From assembly GCA_006969385.1 (NCBI GenBank), contig CP030884.1, forward strand, positions 1 through 64,000: 64,000 nt of DNA, given 5' to 3'. This document shows positions 45,154-53,730 of the stretch, piece by piece (position 1 is the first letter of the stretch; each line of letters starts with the position of its first letter). The stretch comes from Planctomycetaceae bacterium. Its GTDB lineage: Bacteria > Planctomycetota > Phycisphaerae > UBA1845 > UTPLA1. Made by a program: the position numbers and the translations under genes. The notes beneath the pieces were generated by a model, which was not told the DNA's origin, did not search any database, and saw only the letters and a list, made by a program, of their open reading frames with translations.

Positions 45154-45867
45154 ATGTCCGCCAAGAAGAAATCGAAAACGACCGGCCGCAAGAAGGCCGA
45201 CGCCACCAGCACCGAATCGACGAGTCGCACGACGCGTACGCGCCGAACGCGGCCAAAGCAGACCCGGCCCGCCACCCCGCGGCAGACCGAGATTCTGACG
45301 TTTGTGAGGGACTATCAGCACAGGCATGGTTATTCCCCGACGTACGACGAGATCGCCGACACGCTCGGCATCAGCAAAGTGACCGTGTTCGAGCATCTCA
45401 GCACGCTCGAAGAAAAAGGCCTGCTGCGGCGCGAGAAGCACAAGGCGCGCTCTTTGCTGCTGGCTGATCATCTCGAACTGCCGGACGAGCGCCCCGGTTG
45501 CATCCCCCTCGAAGGTCGCATCGCCGCCGGCGCGCCGATCGAAGCCGTTGAGAACCGCGAAGTGCTCGATCTCGATTCGATGTTTGATTCGCCCCACGGC
45601 GTGTATGCGCTTGAGGTGCGCGGCGACAGCATGATCGACGATCACATCGACGAAGGCGATTTTGTCGTAATTGAAAATCGCAAGACGCCATCCAACGGCG
45701 AAATGGTCGTCGCCTATCTCGAAGACGGCGAAGTCACGCTGAAGCGCTTTTACCGCGAGAAGAATCACGTTCGGCTCCAGCCCTCCAACCCGCGCTACGA
45801 GCCGATTTTTGTCGAGAATATCGAGATTCAGGGCGTTGTGATCGGGGTTATTCGGCGCGTGAATTGA
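45154..45867 (+). CDS. lexA: LexA repressor
   Basis: The SOS repressor binds DNA as a dimer and cleaves itself when RecA is activated. The 237-residue protein has a Lys/Thr-rich N-terminal extension (about 40 residues), the winged-helix DNA-binding domain (TPRQTEILTFVRDYQHRHGYSPTYDEIADTLGISKVTVFEHL), the Ala-Gly cleavage site (GRIAAGAPIEA), catalytic Ser in GDSMIDDHI and Lys in VTLKRF. CAGGAGG precedes the start. A promoter with a direct-repeat box 700 bases upstream suggests autoregulation; recA is not in the window. Confidence 0.96.
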   Translation: MSAKKKSKTTGRKKADATSTESTSRTTRTRRTRPKQTRPATPRQTEILTFVRDYQHRHGYSPTYDEIADTLGISKVTVFEHLSTLEEKGLLRREKHKARSLLLADHLELPDERPGCIPLEGRIAAGAPIEAVENREVLDLDSMFDSPHGVYALEVRGDSMIDDHIDEGDFVVIENRKTPSNGEMVVAYLEDGEVTLKRFYREKNHVRLQPSNPRYEPIFVENIEIQGVVIGVIRRVN

Positions 45868-46180
45868 GCGGGCTCTAGAGTTAAATTGAAGAATCCGTCA
45901 GCCTGGCCTTAGGTCGCGCGAGGAGTTTAGCGTTCGGACGGCGGTGATTTAAGTCGGTGAACCTCTTTGCTCCGCGCGCTTATTTCATATCAGGAACCGT
46001 GATACGGATGGTGTCCCATCCCCCAAGACCCGTTCTATTACCACCGTCTTGGCGGTAGGAAAAGGCTAGACGGCTTATTCCCCAGTCGAGGGCTCTATTT
46101 GCATTTCTGCTCTACTTGGCATCTGCTCGCCCAGGTTTTAGAGTTCGATTTCTGAATCGATACCAACCGCGAGGAAAGCG
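45868..46180. other. Spacer between lexA and liuC
   Basis: The 313 bases contain a weak CCAAGAC/GTCTTGG stem around 46032-46061. No promoter or terminator was recognised. Confidence 0.35.
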
Positions 46181-46969
46181 ATGCCTGAATTTGTTCGTAC
46201 CAACGTCGATGGCCATATCGCCTCGATCACCATCGACCGTCCTGATTTGCATAACGCGTTTAACGAAGTCGTCATCCAAGAATTGACGGCGGCCTTTAAA
46301 GACGTTGGTGCCAACGCCGACGTGCGCGCCGTCGTGTTGCGCTCGGAAGGCAAAAGCTTTTGCGCCGGGGCGGATATCAACTGGATGAAGCGGATGGTCG
46401 ATTACAGCGTCGAAGAGAACATTGCCGACGCCACGGAGATGGCTGAGATGCTGCGTGCCATTCGCGCATGCCCGAAGCCTGTCATCGGTCGCGTGCATGG
46501 GGCTTGCATCGGCGGCGGCGTGGGGTTGGCCGCGGCTTGCGATATGGCAGTGACGCTTTCCGACGCCGTGTTTTGCCTAAGCGAAGTTAAGCTCGGCATT
46601 TTGCCTGCGGTCATTTCGCCCTACGTGTTGGAAAAAGTGGGCCTTGGCCACATGCGACGCTATGCGCTGACGGCCGAAAGATTTGACGGTAACGAAGCCA
46701 TGCGTATCGGCTTGGTCGCCCAAGCCGTTTCCGATGTCGCCGCATTGGATGAGGCCGTCGCTAGCCTTTGCAAACATTGCTGCAACAACGGCCCCGAAGC
46801 CGTCGCGGCATGTAAAGCCGTGTTGCAAGACGTCACCGCCGCTAGTGCTTGGGATACCAAGCAGCGGCTCACCGTTGAGCGCATCGCCGAGCGGCGCGTG
46901 TCTGCTGAGGGTCAGGATGGGCTTAAGGCGTTTCTTGAGAAACGCAAGCCGGGTTGGATCAGCAACTGA
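46181..46969 (+). CDS. liuC: Methylglutaconyl-CoA hydratase-like enoyl-CoA hydratase
   Basis: The crotonase-fold enzyme hydrates 3-methylglutaconyl-CoA to HMG-CoA in leucine degradation. The 262-residue protein has the oxyanion-hole loops FCAGADINWMKRM and GRVHGACIGGGVGLAAACD and the LSEVKLGILPAVISPYVLEKVG stretch typical of the LiuC subgroup, with acidic catalytic residues on the following helix. GAGGAAAG lies before the ATG. It is the first of the liu-type genes on this strand; an HMG-CoA lyase gene and biotin carboxylase subunits follow further down. Confidence 0.85.
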   Translation: MPEFVRTNVDGHIASITIDRPDLHNAFNEVVIQELTAAFKDVGANADVRAVVLRSEGKSFCAGADINWMKRMVDYSVEENIADATEMAEMLRAIRACPKPVIGRVHGACIGGGVGLAAACDMAVTLSDAVFCLSEVKLGILPAVISPYVLEKVGLGHMRRYALTAERFDGNEAMRIGLVAQAVSDVAALDEAVASLCKHCCNNGPEAVAACKAVLQDVTAASAWDTKQRLTVERIAERRVSAEGQDGLKAFLEKRKPGWISN

Positions 46970-47069
46970 AAAGCCAAGGTAGCTATGCCGCGACCATGAG
47001 GCAAATCCCGGCCCCGTGCCGCTCTACAGAGCCTGATGTCACATACCCTCTCAAGCGAGTCGCGCGCGT

Positions 47070-47531
47070 ATGACTAAGCACGCCAACGATTGCCCGTCAC
47101 CTGTATTCCGTGCCGTTTCACATCTGCATGTGGACGATGTTGAGGTATCAGTCGCGTTTTACAAGCTACTTGGGTTCGACGATAAAAACTGGTACCGCAA
47201 GGATGATGGAACGGCAATGTGGGCCGCCGTGGGCTATTCGGACAACCAACATCGAAGGGCTGAAATCTTCTTCGCAAAAGCAAGCGAACCGGTTATTCCA
47301 GAACAGCAGGCGGTCCTGTTATATCTATTTACCAGTGATGTAAAGTTGCTTCGCGACCATTTATTGATGAAAGGCTTGCACAATGGGGGGAAGTACTGCG
47401 GACAAGCAGGGCCGAACAACGGTCGGCGCGTCGTCTTCGAGGTGCAACACCCGGCCTACATGACCGAGGGCGAGTTACGCGTCGCCGATCCCGACGGTTA
47501 CTGCTTACTGATCGGTCAATACGATGGCTAA
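47070..47531 (+). CDS. VOC (glyoxalase/bleomycin-resistance) family protein
   Basis: The 153-residue protein has the paired beta-alpha-beta-beta-beta module fold. The N-terminal strand is FRAVSHLHVDDVEVSVAFYKLLGF and the C-terminal strand is ELRVADPDGYCLLIGQ, typical of the VOC superfamily with metal ligands His/Glu. The substrate is unknown; relatives include fosfomycin-resistance enzymes and lactoylglutathione lyases. It overlaps the next gene by 8 bases, so the two are coupled. Confidence 0.75.
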   Translation: MTKHANDCPSPVFRAVSHLHVDDVEVSVAFYKLLGFDDKNWYRKDDGTAMWAAVGYSDNQHRRAEIFFAKASEPVIPEQQAVLLYLFTSDVKLLRDHLLMKGLHNGGKYCGQAGPNNGRRVVFEVQHPAYMTEGELRVADPDGYCLLIGQYDG

Positions 47532-48036
47532 CTCGCATCAATCCGCCGTCTACGCAGGTAGCTTCGATCCACCGACGCGCGGTCATCTGTGGATGATCGA
47601 GCAAGGGGCGCAGCTTTTCGAATCGCTGACGGTCGCCATCGGAACCAACCCCTCAAAGCATGCCGCTTATCCGCTCGAAAAGCGTCTCGGTTGGCTTAGC
47701 GATATCACGAACCATCTACCCAACGTCACGATCACCTCGTTCGAGAATCTCTTTCTCGCCCATTACGCCAAAGCGATTCGCGCCGACGTGATTCTGCGCG
47801 GCATGCGCGATGTGAACGATTACACCTACGAACACGCCATGCGCCACATCAATGGCGACCTGTATCCGCAGTTGACGACCGTTTTTCTGATCCCTCCGCG
47901 CGATCTGATCGAAGTCAGTTCGTCGACCGTGCGTGGGATGATCGGGCCGGTCGGTTGGGAGGCCGTCGTCGAGCGATATTTACCCCCGGCGATATTTGAG
48001 GATATAAAGAGCCTTCATGCGCAACCGATGGACTAG
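47524..48036 (+). CDS. coaD: CoaD-like pantetheine-phosphate adenylyltransferase
   Basis: The enzyme adenylylates 4'-phosphopantetheine in coenzyme A synthesis. The 170-residue protein has the nucleotidyltransferase motif AGSFDPPTRGH with the catalytic T-x-GH turn, LRGMRDVNDYTYEHAM and the C-terminal EVSSSTVRGMIGPVGWEAVVERYLPPAI. Length and motifs fit CoaD. The surrounding genes work on CoA thioesters, which fits, although the flanking VOC and HD genes do not. A cytidylyltransferase-like paralogue with another substrate remains possible. Confidence 0.8.
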   Translation: MANSHQSAVYAGSFDPPTRGHLWMIEQGAQLFESLTVAIGTNPSKHAAYPLEKRLGWLSDITNHLPNVTITSFENLFLAHYAKAIRADVILRGMRDVNDYTYEHAMRHINGDLYPQLTTVFLIPPRDLIEVSSSTVRGMIGPVGWEAVVERYLPPAIFEDIKSLHAQPMD

Positions 48037-48634
48037 TCTTGCGACCCAACTCAACGCCACGCCCGCGCAATCGGCGGCAGCATTCGATTGCCTTAGCGCG
48101 CTGTATGGGTATCCCGCGCGTGCCTATCACAACTTACATCATATCGAAAAGATGCTCGACGAATTCAACCTCATGGGCTTGTTCGCGAACGAGCCGCTGC
48201 TCGTGCAACTTGCGATTTGGTTTCACGATTGCGTTTACAACCCCAAGGCCAACGACAACGAAGCCCGCAGCGCTGAAGTTTGCCGCGCGCTGCTGTATCC
48301 TTTCCCACTAAACCCCATGCAAGCCGATGTTCTCACGCATCTGATCCTCGCCACCAAACATGCCGCCGCACCGACGACGCCGGATCAACGGCTGATGGTC
48401 GATCTCGATCTTGCCATTCTCGGCGCCGCGCCCGAACAATACGATGCGTATGCCGAGGCGATTCGCGTCGAATACCGCCACATGAACGAGGCCACGTTCA
48501 AACTAGGTCGCCGCCATATTCTGCAGGGCTTCGTCGCCCGCCCCACCATCTATTCGACCGACGCGTTTATCCAGAAATACGAAGCCCCGGCTCGCGAAAA
48601 CCTGCTTAGAGAAATCGACCGCCTTGCGGTATAG
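48017..48634 (+). CDS. Predicted HD-superfamily metal-dependent phosphohydrolase
   Basis: The 205-residue cytoplasmic protein has metal-binding His and Asp residues in YHNLHHIEKML, IWFHDCVYNPKANDNEARSA and ATKHAA, then a LMVDLDLAILG end, which matches the short HD-superfamily predicted phosphohydrolases. Substrates are unknown; nucleotides are typical. The start overlaps the coaD gene by 20 bases, showing tight coupling. Confidence 0.8.
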   Translation: MRNRWTSLATQLNATPAQSAAAFDCLSALYGYPARAYHNLHHIEKMLDEFNLMGLFANEPLLVQLAIWFHDCVYNPKANDNEARSAEVCRALLYPFPLNPMQADVLTHLILATKHAAAPTTPDQRLMVDLDLAILGAAPEQYDAYAEAIRVEYRHMNEATFKLGRRHILQGFVARPTIYSTDAFIQKYEAPARENLLREIDRLAV

Positions 48635-48642
48635 TTCCCGGG

Positions 48643-50133
48643 ATGTTCAAAAAAATCCTCATCGCCAACCGTGGCGAGATTGCTGTGCGTATCGCCAGGA
48701 CCTGTCGCGAGATGGGCATCGCCACTGTCGCGGTTTACTCCGAGCCCGATCGCGCGGGCGTGCATGTCGGCGCTGCCGACGAAGCGTATGCCCTCGAAGG
48801 CGTGACGTCGGGCGAGTCGTATCTGCGTATCGATAAGATCATCGCCATCGCGCAACGCTGCGGTGCCGATGCGATTCATCCCGGCTTCGGCTTCCTTTCC
48901 GAAAATGCCAAGTTTGCCGAAGCCTGCGCCGAGGCGAGTATTATCTTCATCGGTCCGAAACCCGACGCCATTCGGGCGATGGGCGACAAGATTATTGCCA
49001 AAGACACGCTCGGCAAAGCCGGCGTGCCGTGCGTCCCCGGTTGGTCGGGCAAGACCGACCTAAGCATCGATGAGTTAAATACCATTTGCGCCGACGTCGG
49101 CTATCCGGTGTTGATCAAAGCGGCAGCCGGCGGCGGCGGTAAAGGCATGCGCGTGGTTAACAACGCCAAGGAACTGCCCGCCGCATTTGAAGCGGCCCAA
49201 CGCGAGGCCAATGCCGCGTTCGGTGATGCGCGCGTATTCGTCGAAAAGTACGTCGAACAGGCGCGGCATATCGAGTTTCAAATATTCGGCGATACGCATG
49301 GCAACGTCGTTCACTTGTTCGAGCGCGAGTGTTCGATACAACGCCGACATCAAAAGATCGTGGAAGAGTCGCCCTCCGTAGCCCTCGATGATGACTTGCG
49401 CGCGCGCATGGGTGCCGCGGCCGTGACCGCCGCCCAGGCGATAAACTACATCAATGCCGGTACCGTCGAGTTTATGCTGGATGACGACGGCAACTTCTAT
49501 TTCCTCGAAGTCAATACGCGTTTGCAGGTCGAACACCCCGTCACCGAGATGGTAACGCAACTCGATCTGGTCCGTTTGCAAATCGATATCGCCGCCGGAA
49601 AGCCGTTGCCGTTCAAGCAAGAAGACCTCACGCAACGCGGCCACGCGATGGAAGTGCGCGTGTATGCCGAAGATGCGGCGCGCGGCTTCTTACCATCGAC
49701 CGGCACGATCGAAGCCTATGCCGAACCGCGCGGTGCCAATGTACGCGTGGATTCGGGCGTAACGACCGGCACTGAGGTGACCGTACACTACGACCCGATG
49801 TTGTCGAAACTCATCGTCTGGGGCCCGGATCGTGCGACGGCCATCGACCGCATGGTGACGGCCCTGCGCGGGTATTGCATCCTGGGAATCACGACAAATG
49901 TCGAGTTTCTGGCAGCCGTCGTCGATCATCCACAGCATCGCAGCGGCGCGATCTACACGCGGTTTCTCGATGACCATCAGATTGCTGTCGAAAAGCCGGA
50001 GATCGCCCCGGATGAGGCGTGGATCCTCGCAGCAGTGGTCGCTGGCCAGAACACGCCGCGGGCGAACATCGCGATGGCAGCCATGGCGGAAGCAGGACCG
50101 TGGCAAACGGCCGGCGCATGGAAGGCTTATTAA
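48643..50133 (+). CDS. Biotin carboxylase subunit of an acyl-CoA carboxylase
   Basis: The ATP-dependent enzyme carboxylates biotin. The 496-residue protein has the N-terminal pre-ATP-grasp domain (FKKILIANRGEIAVRI), the ATP-grasp domain with the glycine-rich loop AAAGGGGKGMRVV, ERECSIQRRHQK and the EVNTRLQVEHPVTE signature, and the biotin-carboxylase C-terminal domain (MEVRVYAEDAARGFLPSTG). The biotin carrier is on a separate gene two bases downstream. Neighbours (liuC, HMG-CoA lyase) suggest 3-methylcrotonyl-CoA carboxylase alpha, split in two. Acetyl- or propionyl-CoA carboxylase is possible. Confidence 0.9.
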   Translation: MFKKILIANRGEIAVRIARTCREMGIATVAVYSEPDRAGVHVGAADEAYALEGVTSGESYLRIDKIIAIAQRCGADAIHPGFGFLSENAKFAEACAEASIIFIGPKPDAIRAMGDKIIAKDTLGKAGVPCVPGWSGKTDLSIDELNTICADVGYPVLIKAAAGGGGKGMRVVNNAKELPAAFEAAQREANAAFGDARVFVEKYVEQARHIEFQIFGDTHGNVVHLFERECSIQRRHQKIVEESPSVALDDDLRARMGAAAVTAAQAINYINAGTVEFMLDDDGNFYFLEVNTRLQVEHPVTEMVTQLDLVRLQIDIAAGKPLPFKQEDLTQRGHAMEVRVYAEDAARGFLPSTGTIEAYAEPRGANVRVDSGVTTGTEVTVHYDPMLSKLIVWGPDRATAIDRMVTALRGYCILGITTNVEFLAAVVDHPQHRSGAIYTRFLDDHQIAVEKPEIAPDEAWILAAVVAGQNTPRANIAMAAMAEAGPWQTAGAWKAY

Positions 50134-50135
50134 TC

Positions 50136-50663
50136 ATGAAGAAAACGCAGCTTAAGCAAATCGGCATCGACACCGCCAAGACCGTGCAACTCGAACGCGG
50201 CAGCGATAGCCCCAACGATTACGTCGCGCGCCTCGATGATGCACCGGCGCGCGAACTCGAGATCGAATCCGATCGCTCGGGTGGCGGATGGTTGCATCTC
50301 GGCGGCAAGGTGCGTCGCTTTCAGACGGCGCGGCGCGATCAGCGCGTGTTTGTTTGGCTCGATGGTTTCGGCTATTCGTTCGATATCGAACAGCGCACGG
50401 CAAGGCGCGTCGGCGGCGCGGCAGCGGCGGCAGGTGGCGGCCAGCTCAATGCGCCGATGCCGGGCACGATTCTGAAGATCAATGTTGCGGCGGGTGATGA
50501 AGTCGAAGCCGACGCGGCCGTGATCGTGATGGAATCGATGAAGATGGAGATGACGCTGACGGCCCCCAGCGCCGGCACCGTAAAAGAAGTGCATTGCAAA
50601 GTCGGCCAGCTCGTCGAAGTCGATCAATTGTTGGCGTCATTGGAGCCGAAGCGCGATGCCTAA
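50136..50663 (+). CDS. Biotin carboxyl carrier subunit
   Basis: The 175-residue protein carries biotin on Lys136 (ESMKMEM) in an 80-residue C-terminal biotinyl domain that starts APMPGTILKINVAAGD. The N-terminal half (about 1-90) resembles the linker/BT domain that docks the carboxyltransferase in methylcrotonyl- and propionyl-CoA carboxylase alpha chains. An Ala/Gly-rich hinge separates the halves. It is two bases after the biotin carboxylase stop and overlaps the lyase gene by 8 bases. This is best read as the second half of a split alpha subunit. The beta subunit is not in the window. Confidence 0.88.
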   Translation: MKKTQLKQIGIDTAKTVQLERGSDSPNDYVARLDDAPARELEIESDRSGGGWLHLGGKVRRFQTARRDQRVFVWLDGFGYSFDIEQRTARRVGGAAAAAGGGQLNAPMPGTILKINVAAGDEVEADAAVIVMESMKMEMTLTAPSAGTVKEVHCKVGQLVEVDQLLASLEPKRDA

Positions 50664-51567
50664 GCTGCCCGATGCCGTACACATTATCGAAGTCGGCCCG
50701 CGCGACGGCTTGCAGAACGAGCCCGAGCACATCGCCACGGATACCAAGCTCGCCTTTATTCGCGCGCTTCAAGCGGCGGGCTTGCCCACGATTGAAGCGA
50801 CATCCTTCGTGCATCCGAAGGCGATTCCGCAATTGGCCGATTCGGGCGCTGTGGCAACCCAACTCGACCATTCCGCAGCATGCGAATGGATGGCGCTGGT
50901 GCCGAACGATAAAGGGCTGCAGCGCGCGATCGATGCAGGCCTGAAGCGCATCGCCGTCTTCACGGCGGCGTCCGACGCGTTTACCGAAAAGAATATTCGG
51001 ATGTCGGTGGCGCAATCGTTGGAAACGTTTGCCGGTGTAGTCGAACAGGCCCGCAGCGCGCACATGACGGTACGCGGTTACGTGTCGACGGCATTCGTTT
51101 GCCCTTATGCGGGTGAGATCGATACGGCCAAGGTCGTCGATGTGAGCAAAGCGCTGTGGGCAATGGGGTGCGATGAAATCGCCATCAGCGACACCATCGG
51201 CGCGGCGGCACCGACCGACATCCACCGGGTGGTCGAAGCGGTTGCTCAAGCATTGCCGATTGATCGCATCGCACTGCATTTGCACGACACGTATGGAACG
51301 GCGCTGGCCAATATCTACGCGGGGCTCGAAATCGGCGTCACGCGTTTCGATGCGTCGGCCGGCGGGCTGGGCGGATGCCCTTATGCGAAGGGCGCATCCG
51401 GCAATGTCGCAACGGAAGATTTGGTATATCTCTTCGACCGCATGGGCATTCAGACAGGCGTCGATTTGGGCAAGCTGTTTGCGGCGTCAAACCTGATCGC
51501 CAAGGCCCTGAACCGCGATTTACCCAGCAAACAATGGCAGCGACTGCACGCCGCATCTATTGCTTAG
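50656..51567 (+). CDS. liuE: Hydroxymethylglutaryl-CoA lyase
   Basis: The enzyme splits HMG-CoA into acetyl-CoA and acetoacetate, the last step of leucine breakdown. The 303-residue TIM-barrel protein starts VGPRDGLQNEP (metal-binding Asp), has EATSFVHPKAIPQLAD, metal His residues in LHLHDTYGTALAN, and the catalytic Cys loop GGLGGCPYAKGASGNVATED. The stop of the biotin carrier gene overlaps by 8 bases. Together with liuC and the carboxylase subunits this makes a nearly complete lower leucine pathway. Confidence 0.95.
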   Translation: MPKLPDAVHIIEVGPRDGLQNEPEHIATDTKLAFIRALQAAGLPTIEATSFVHPKAIPQLADSGAVATQLDHSAACEWMALVPNDKGLQRAIDAGLKRIAVFTAASDAFTEKNIRMSVAQSLETFAGVVEQARSAHMTVRGYVSTAFVCPYAGEIDTAKVVDVSKALWAMGCDEIAISDTIGAAAPTDIHRVVEAVAQALPIDRIALHLHDTYGTALANIYAGLEIGVTRFDASAGGLGGCPYAKGASGNVATEDLVYLFDRMGIQTGVDLGKLFAASNLIAKALNRDLPSKQWQRLHAASIA

Positions 51568-51590
51568 CGCCGACGAGCCAATTCGCACCA

Positions 51591-52451
51591 TCACTTGCGG
51601 TAACGTGTAAACGCCTCTTCGATTGCAGTGACGATTTCCAGCGTTGAGATTTCAAACGTCATATCCAACGCCGCCAAACCGTGGGCTTCCACATGCTGCA
51701 CACCGTTCAAATAAAAGAACTCCGTCTCCAACGGTTCCGGCAAGCGCTTTTTGCCAACGCGCAACCCGCCCTTCAAACGGGCCGTCACGGCGTATAGTTC
51801 CGCCGTAATATCGCCGGTTTCCGGATCGAGATTGTTGATGATAAAGCGGTCACCCTCCTTTAAGGGGAGCAACTCGACCAGGTACGGCGTGAAGTATGCA
51901 TAGGCTTTACTCGGCAACGGGTAGCGCTTCGTCGTGGTTGTGCCATCGGGCATGGTGCGCGTAAAGACGAACTCGCCATCGACGCGTTTAAGTTGTTCCA
52001 TCGTCGTTTCGGTAGTGCCATTGGTCGCTTGCTTGATAAACTTCCAGTCGATCGATTCCGGATGCATATCTTTAGAAAGCACGGCGGTCGTCTGCGCTTC
52101 GATCACCTCCTGGCTCGGACCGCGCAGCAGACTTACATCTTCGTACTTGTAGCGCAGCGCATCCCCGGTCTTACTACTCGTCAGTGACGATCGTGAGCAA
52201 GCCACCGGCTTATCGTTGCGTTTAGCTAGCAACGTCAATCGGCGATTGACGTGCGCCTTCATGTCGGGCAGTTGCTCGAGCTTTTTTACACCGCGCTGCC
52301 GCAACGATAACTTCGATGAATCCGTCGAAGTCGCTTGCGGGTCATCCGCGCGACTTGGCGTAAGCCATATCGTAAGAAACGCCGTACACAGTAGCGCTAC
52401 GCCCCCCGCCCGTGCAACCATGGGTCGACTAGTTGAGTTCGGCTTCATCAC
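51591..52451 (-). CDS. Exported protein of unknown function
   Basis: The protein has 286 or 285 residues (start MMKPNSTSRP or the second Met). A signal peptide ends about residue 34 after TPSRA. The mature part is beta-rich with many Lys/Arg and Thr, with segments such as LPLKEGDRFIINNLDPETGD and the final FEISTLEIVTAIEEAF. It has no recognised domain. The similar exported gene next to it on the same strand is separated by a terminator, so they are not one operon. Both may be periplasmic or surface-lining proteins. Confidence 0.6.
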   Translation of the reverse strand: MMKPNSTSRPMVARAGGVALLCTAFLTIWLTPSRADDPQATSTDSSKLSLRQRGVKKLEQLPDMKAHVNRRLTLLAKRNDKPVACSRSSLTSSKTGDALRYKYEDVSLLRGPSQEVIEAQTTAVLSKDMHPESIDWKFIKQATNGTTETTMEQLKRVDGEFVFTRTMPDGTTTTKRYPLPSKAYAYFTPYLVELLPLKEGDRFIINNLDPETGDITAELYAVTARLKGGLRVGKKRLPEPLETEFFYLNGVQHVEAHGLAALDMTFEISTLEIVTAIEEAFTRYRK

Positions 52452-52471
52452 CTGCGACTCCGTTCTTCATC

Positions 52472-52514
52472 AAAAAATTAGAGTTAATGGCGTTTCATCA
52501 GCCATTAACTCTAA
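52472..52514 (-). terminator. Rho-independent terminator
   Basis: TTAGAGTTAATGGC (52478-52491) pairs perfectly over 14 bp with 52501-52514 around a 9-base loop, followed on the minus strand by six T. It ends the transcript from 52567-53463. Confidence 0.93.
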
Positions 52515-52566
52515 ATGTGACTCGCTAGTCTGTCTCGTAGAAAAAACTCGCAACAACCGAAACGGC

Positions 52567-53463
52567 TTAGTCGTCGTCCTGCAAGGACTCATGCATCTTC
52601 TTGCGGATTTCGATCACGCGATCCTTGTCGCTGCGTTCGTACGTGATGTCCAAGCGCGCGTCATACTTTTTCTTGAATGCGCCGCGACCATCAATAATGA
52701 TATAACCCTCGCGCCTCTTGACGCGCTCGGCGCTCGTGGGGTTGTTCGGATCGCCCTGATTGGGATTATTCGGGTCGATTACGCGATACCATTGCTTGGT
52801 TGAAATGCGAAACTCGTTGCCGTCGCGCTTGAGCGCCTCGTATTCAATTGATCCGAAGTCATTTTCGAGCGGATCGTAATAATTGAGCACAAATTTCTGT
52901 CCGCTTTCCAAATTCAATTTGTCAAAAAACGGCTCCAGCAGCATCACGGGCTTGCTTTCCGGAACGGTCTTCGTCTCGTCGATATACTTGAGGCGAAAGT
53001 CGCGCCGCGTTTTCATTTCACCGTCTTTGAATACGGCTTTGTGCAGAACATCGTTCTTGCCGATCTGCGGCGAGATGAGCAGAAAGTCGTCTTCGCAACG
53101 AACCGGAGTAAAGTCATTGTTGAGCCAATACTCGGATTTGCCCTCGAGCCACACGCCAGGGATACCGTCGTACGTGATGCCGTCGATCGCATACTGTGAT
53201 CGGTAACGATAAAGCTCCTCACCGCGCTTGCGCACCTTGTCGAGTTCGATATACGCCCAGCCGATGCCGCCCGTTGTCGTCGAAACTTCGTAGAAGAATT
53301 TCTCGTCGACCTTACCGGGGATGCTCGGCATGCCTTCGAGCAACTCTTCACCGGCGCGCAACAGCGCCGGGTCGAACTCTTTTTCCTCTTCATTATTTGG
53401 TTGGGCAAGGGCGGGCAAGGCCGTTACCAAACAAACCAACATCGCGAACGTTACATAACGCAT
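52567..53463 (-). CDS. Exported protein of unknown function
   Basis: The 298-residue protein (start MRYVTFAMLVC, AAAGGGAG upstream) has a clear signal peptide cleaved after ALA. The mature protein has a long beta-rich core with repeated acidic/aromatic strands (KFFYEVSTTTGGIGWAYIELDKV, LLEPFFDKLNLESGQKFVLNYYDP), Asn/Pro-rich loops (DPNNPNQGDPNNPTS) and a highly charged C terminus (RKKMHESLQDDD). No enzyme motif is seen. It may be a DUF3108-like periplasmic protein, but this is not certain. Confidence 0.6.
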   Translation of the reverse strand: MRYVTFAMLVCLVTALPALAQPNNEEEKEFDPALLRAGEELLEGMPSIPGKVDEKFFYEVSTTTGGIGWAYIELDKVRKRGEELYRYRSQYAIDGITYDGIPGVWLEGKSEYWLNNDFTPVRCEDDFLLISPQIGKNDVLHKAVFKDGEMKTRRDFRLKYIDETKTVPESKPVMLLEPFFDKLNLESGQKFVLNYYDPLENDFGSIEYEALKRDGNEFRISTKQWYRVIDPNNPNQGDPNNPTSAERVKRREGYIIIDGRGAFKKKYDARLDITYERSDKDRVIEIRKKMHESLQDDD

Positions 53464-53730
53464 CAAAAACTCCCTTTTGGATTGAGCAAGTGTCAGGCTA
53501 CCCATTATATCGAGAGGACCGGTCGGTGTTTAACGCAGATTACCGTCCGCTTTTCTCCAGGGCGGCTGGGGCGATTATCGCCCTGAGGGAATTGCATTCT
53601 TTACCGGTTAGCTGTTAGCTATCGCCGAAGTTCCGTGCCCGATGCGAGCAAACGCCGCCTATCCTTTGACCGGCCGCACCGTTCGTAATACGATGTATAA
53701 CAAAGACTTCCGTTCGTTTTGGCGTTTTTC

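Noticed and set aside
44553..45467. Open frame of 304 codons before and across lexA
   Set aside because: Low-complexity Arg-rich product, TTG start, and its last third overlaps lexA in another frame; kept only as a note in the gene-free region.
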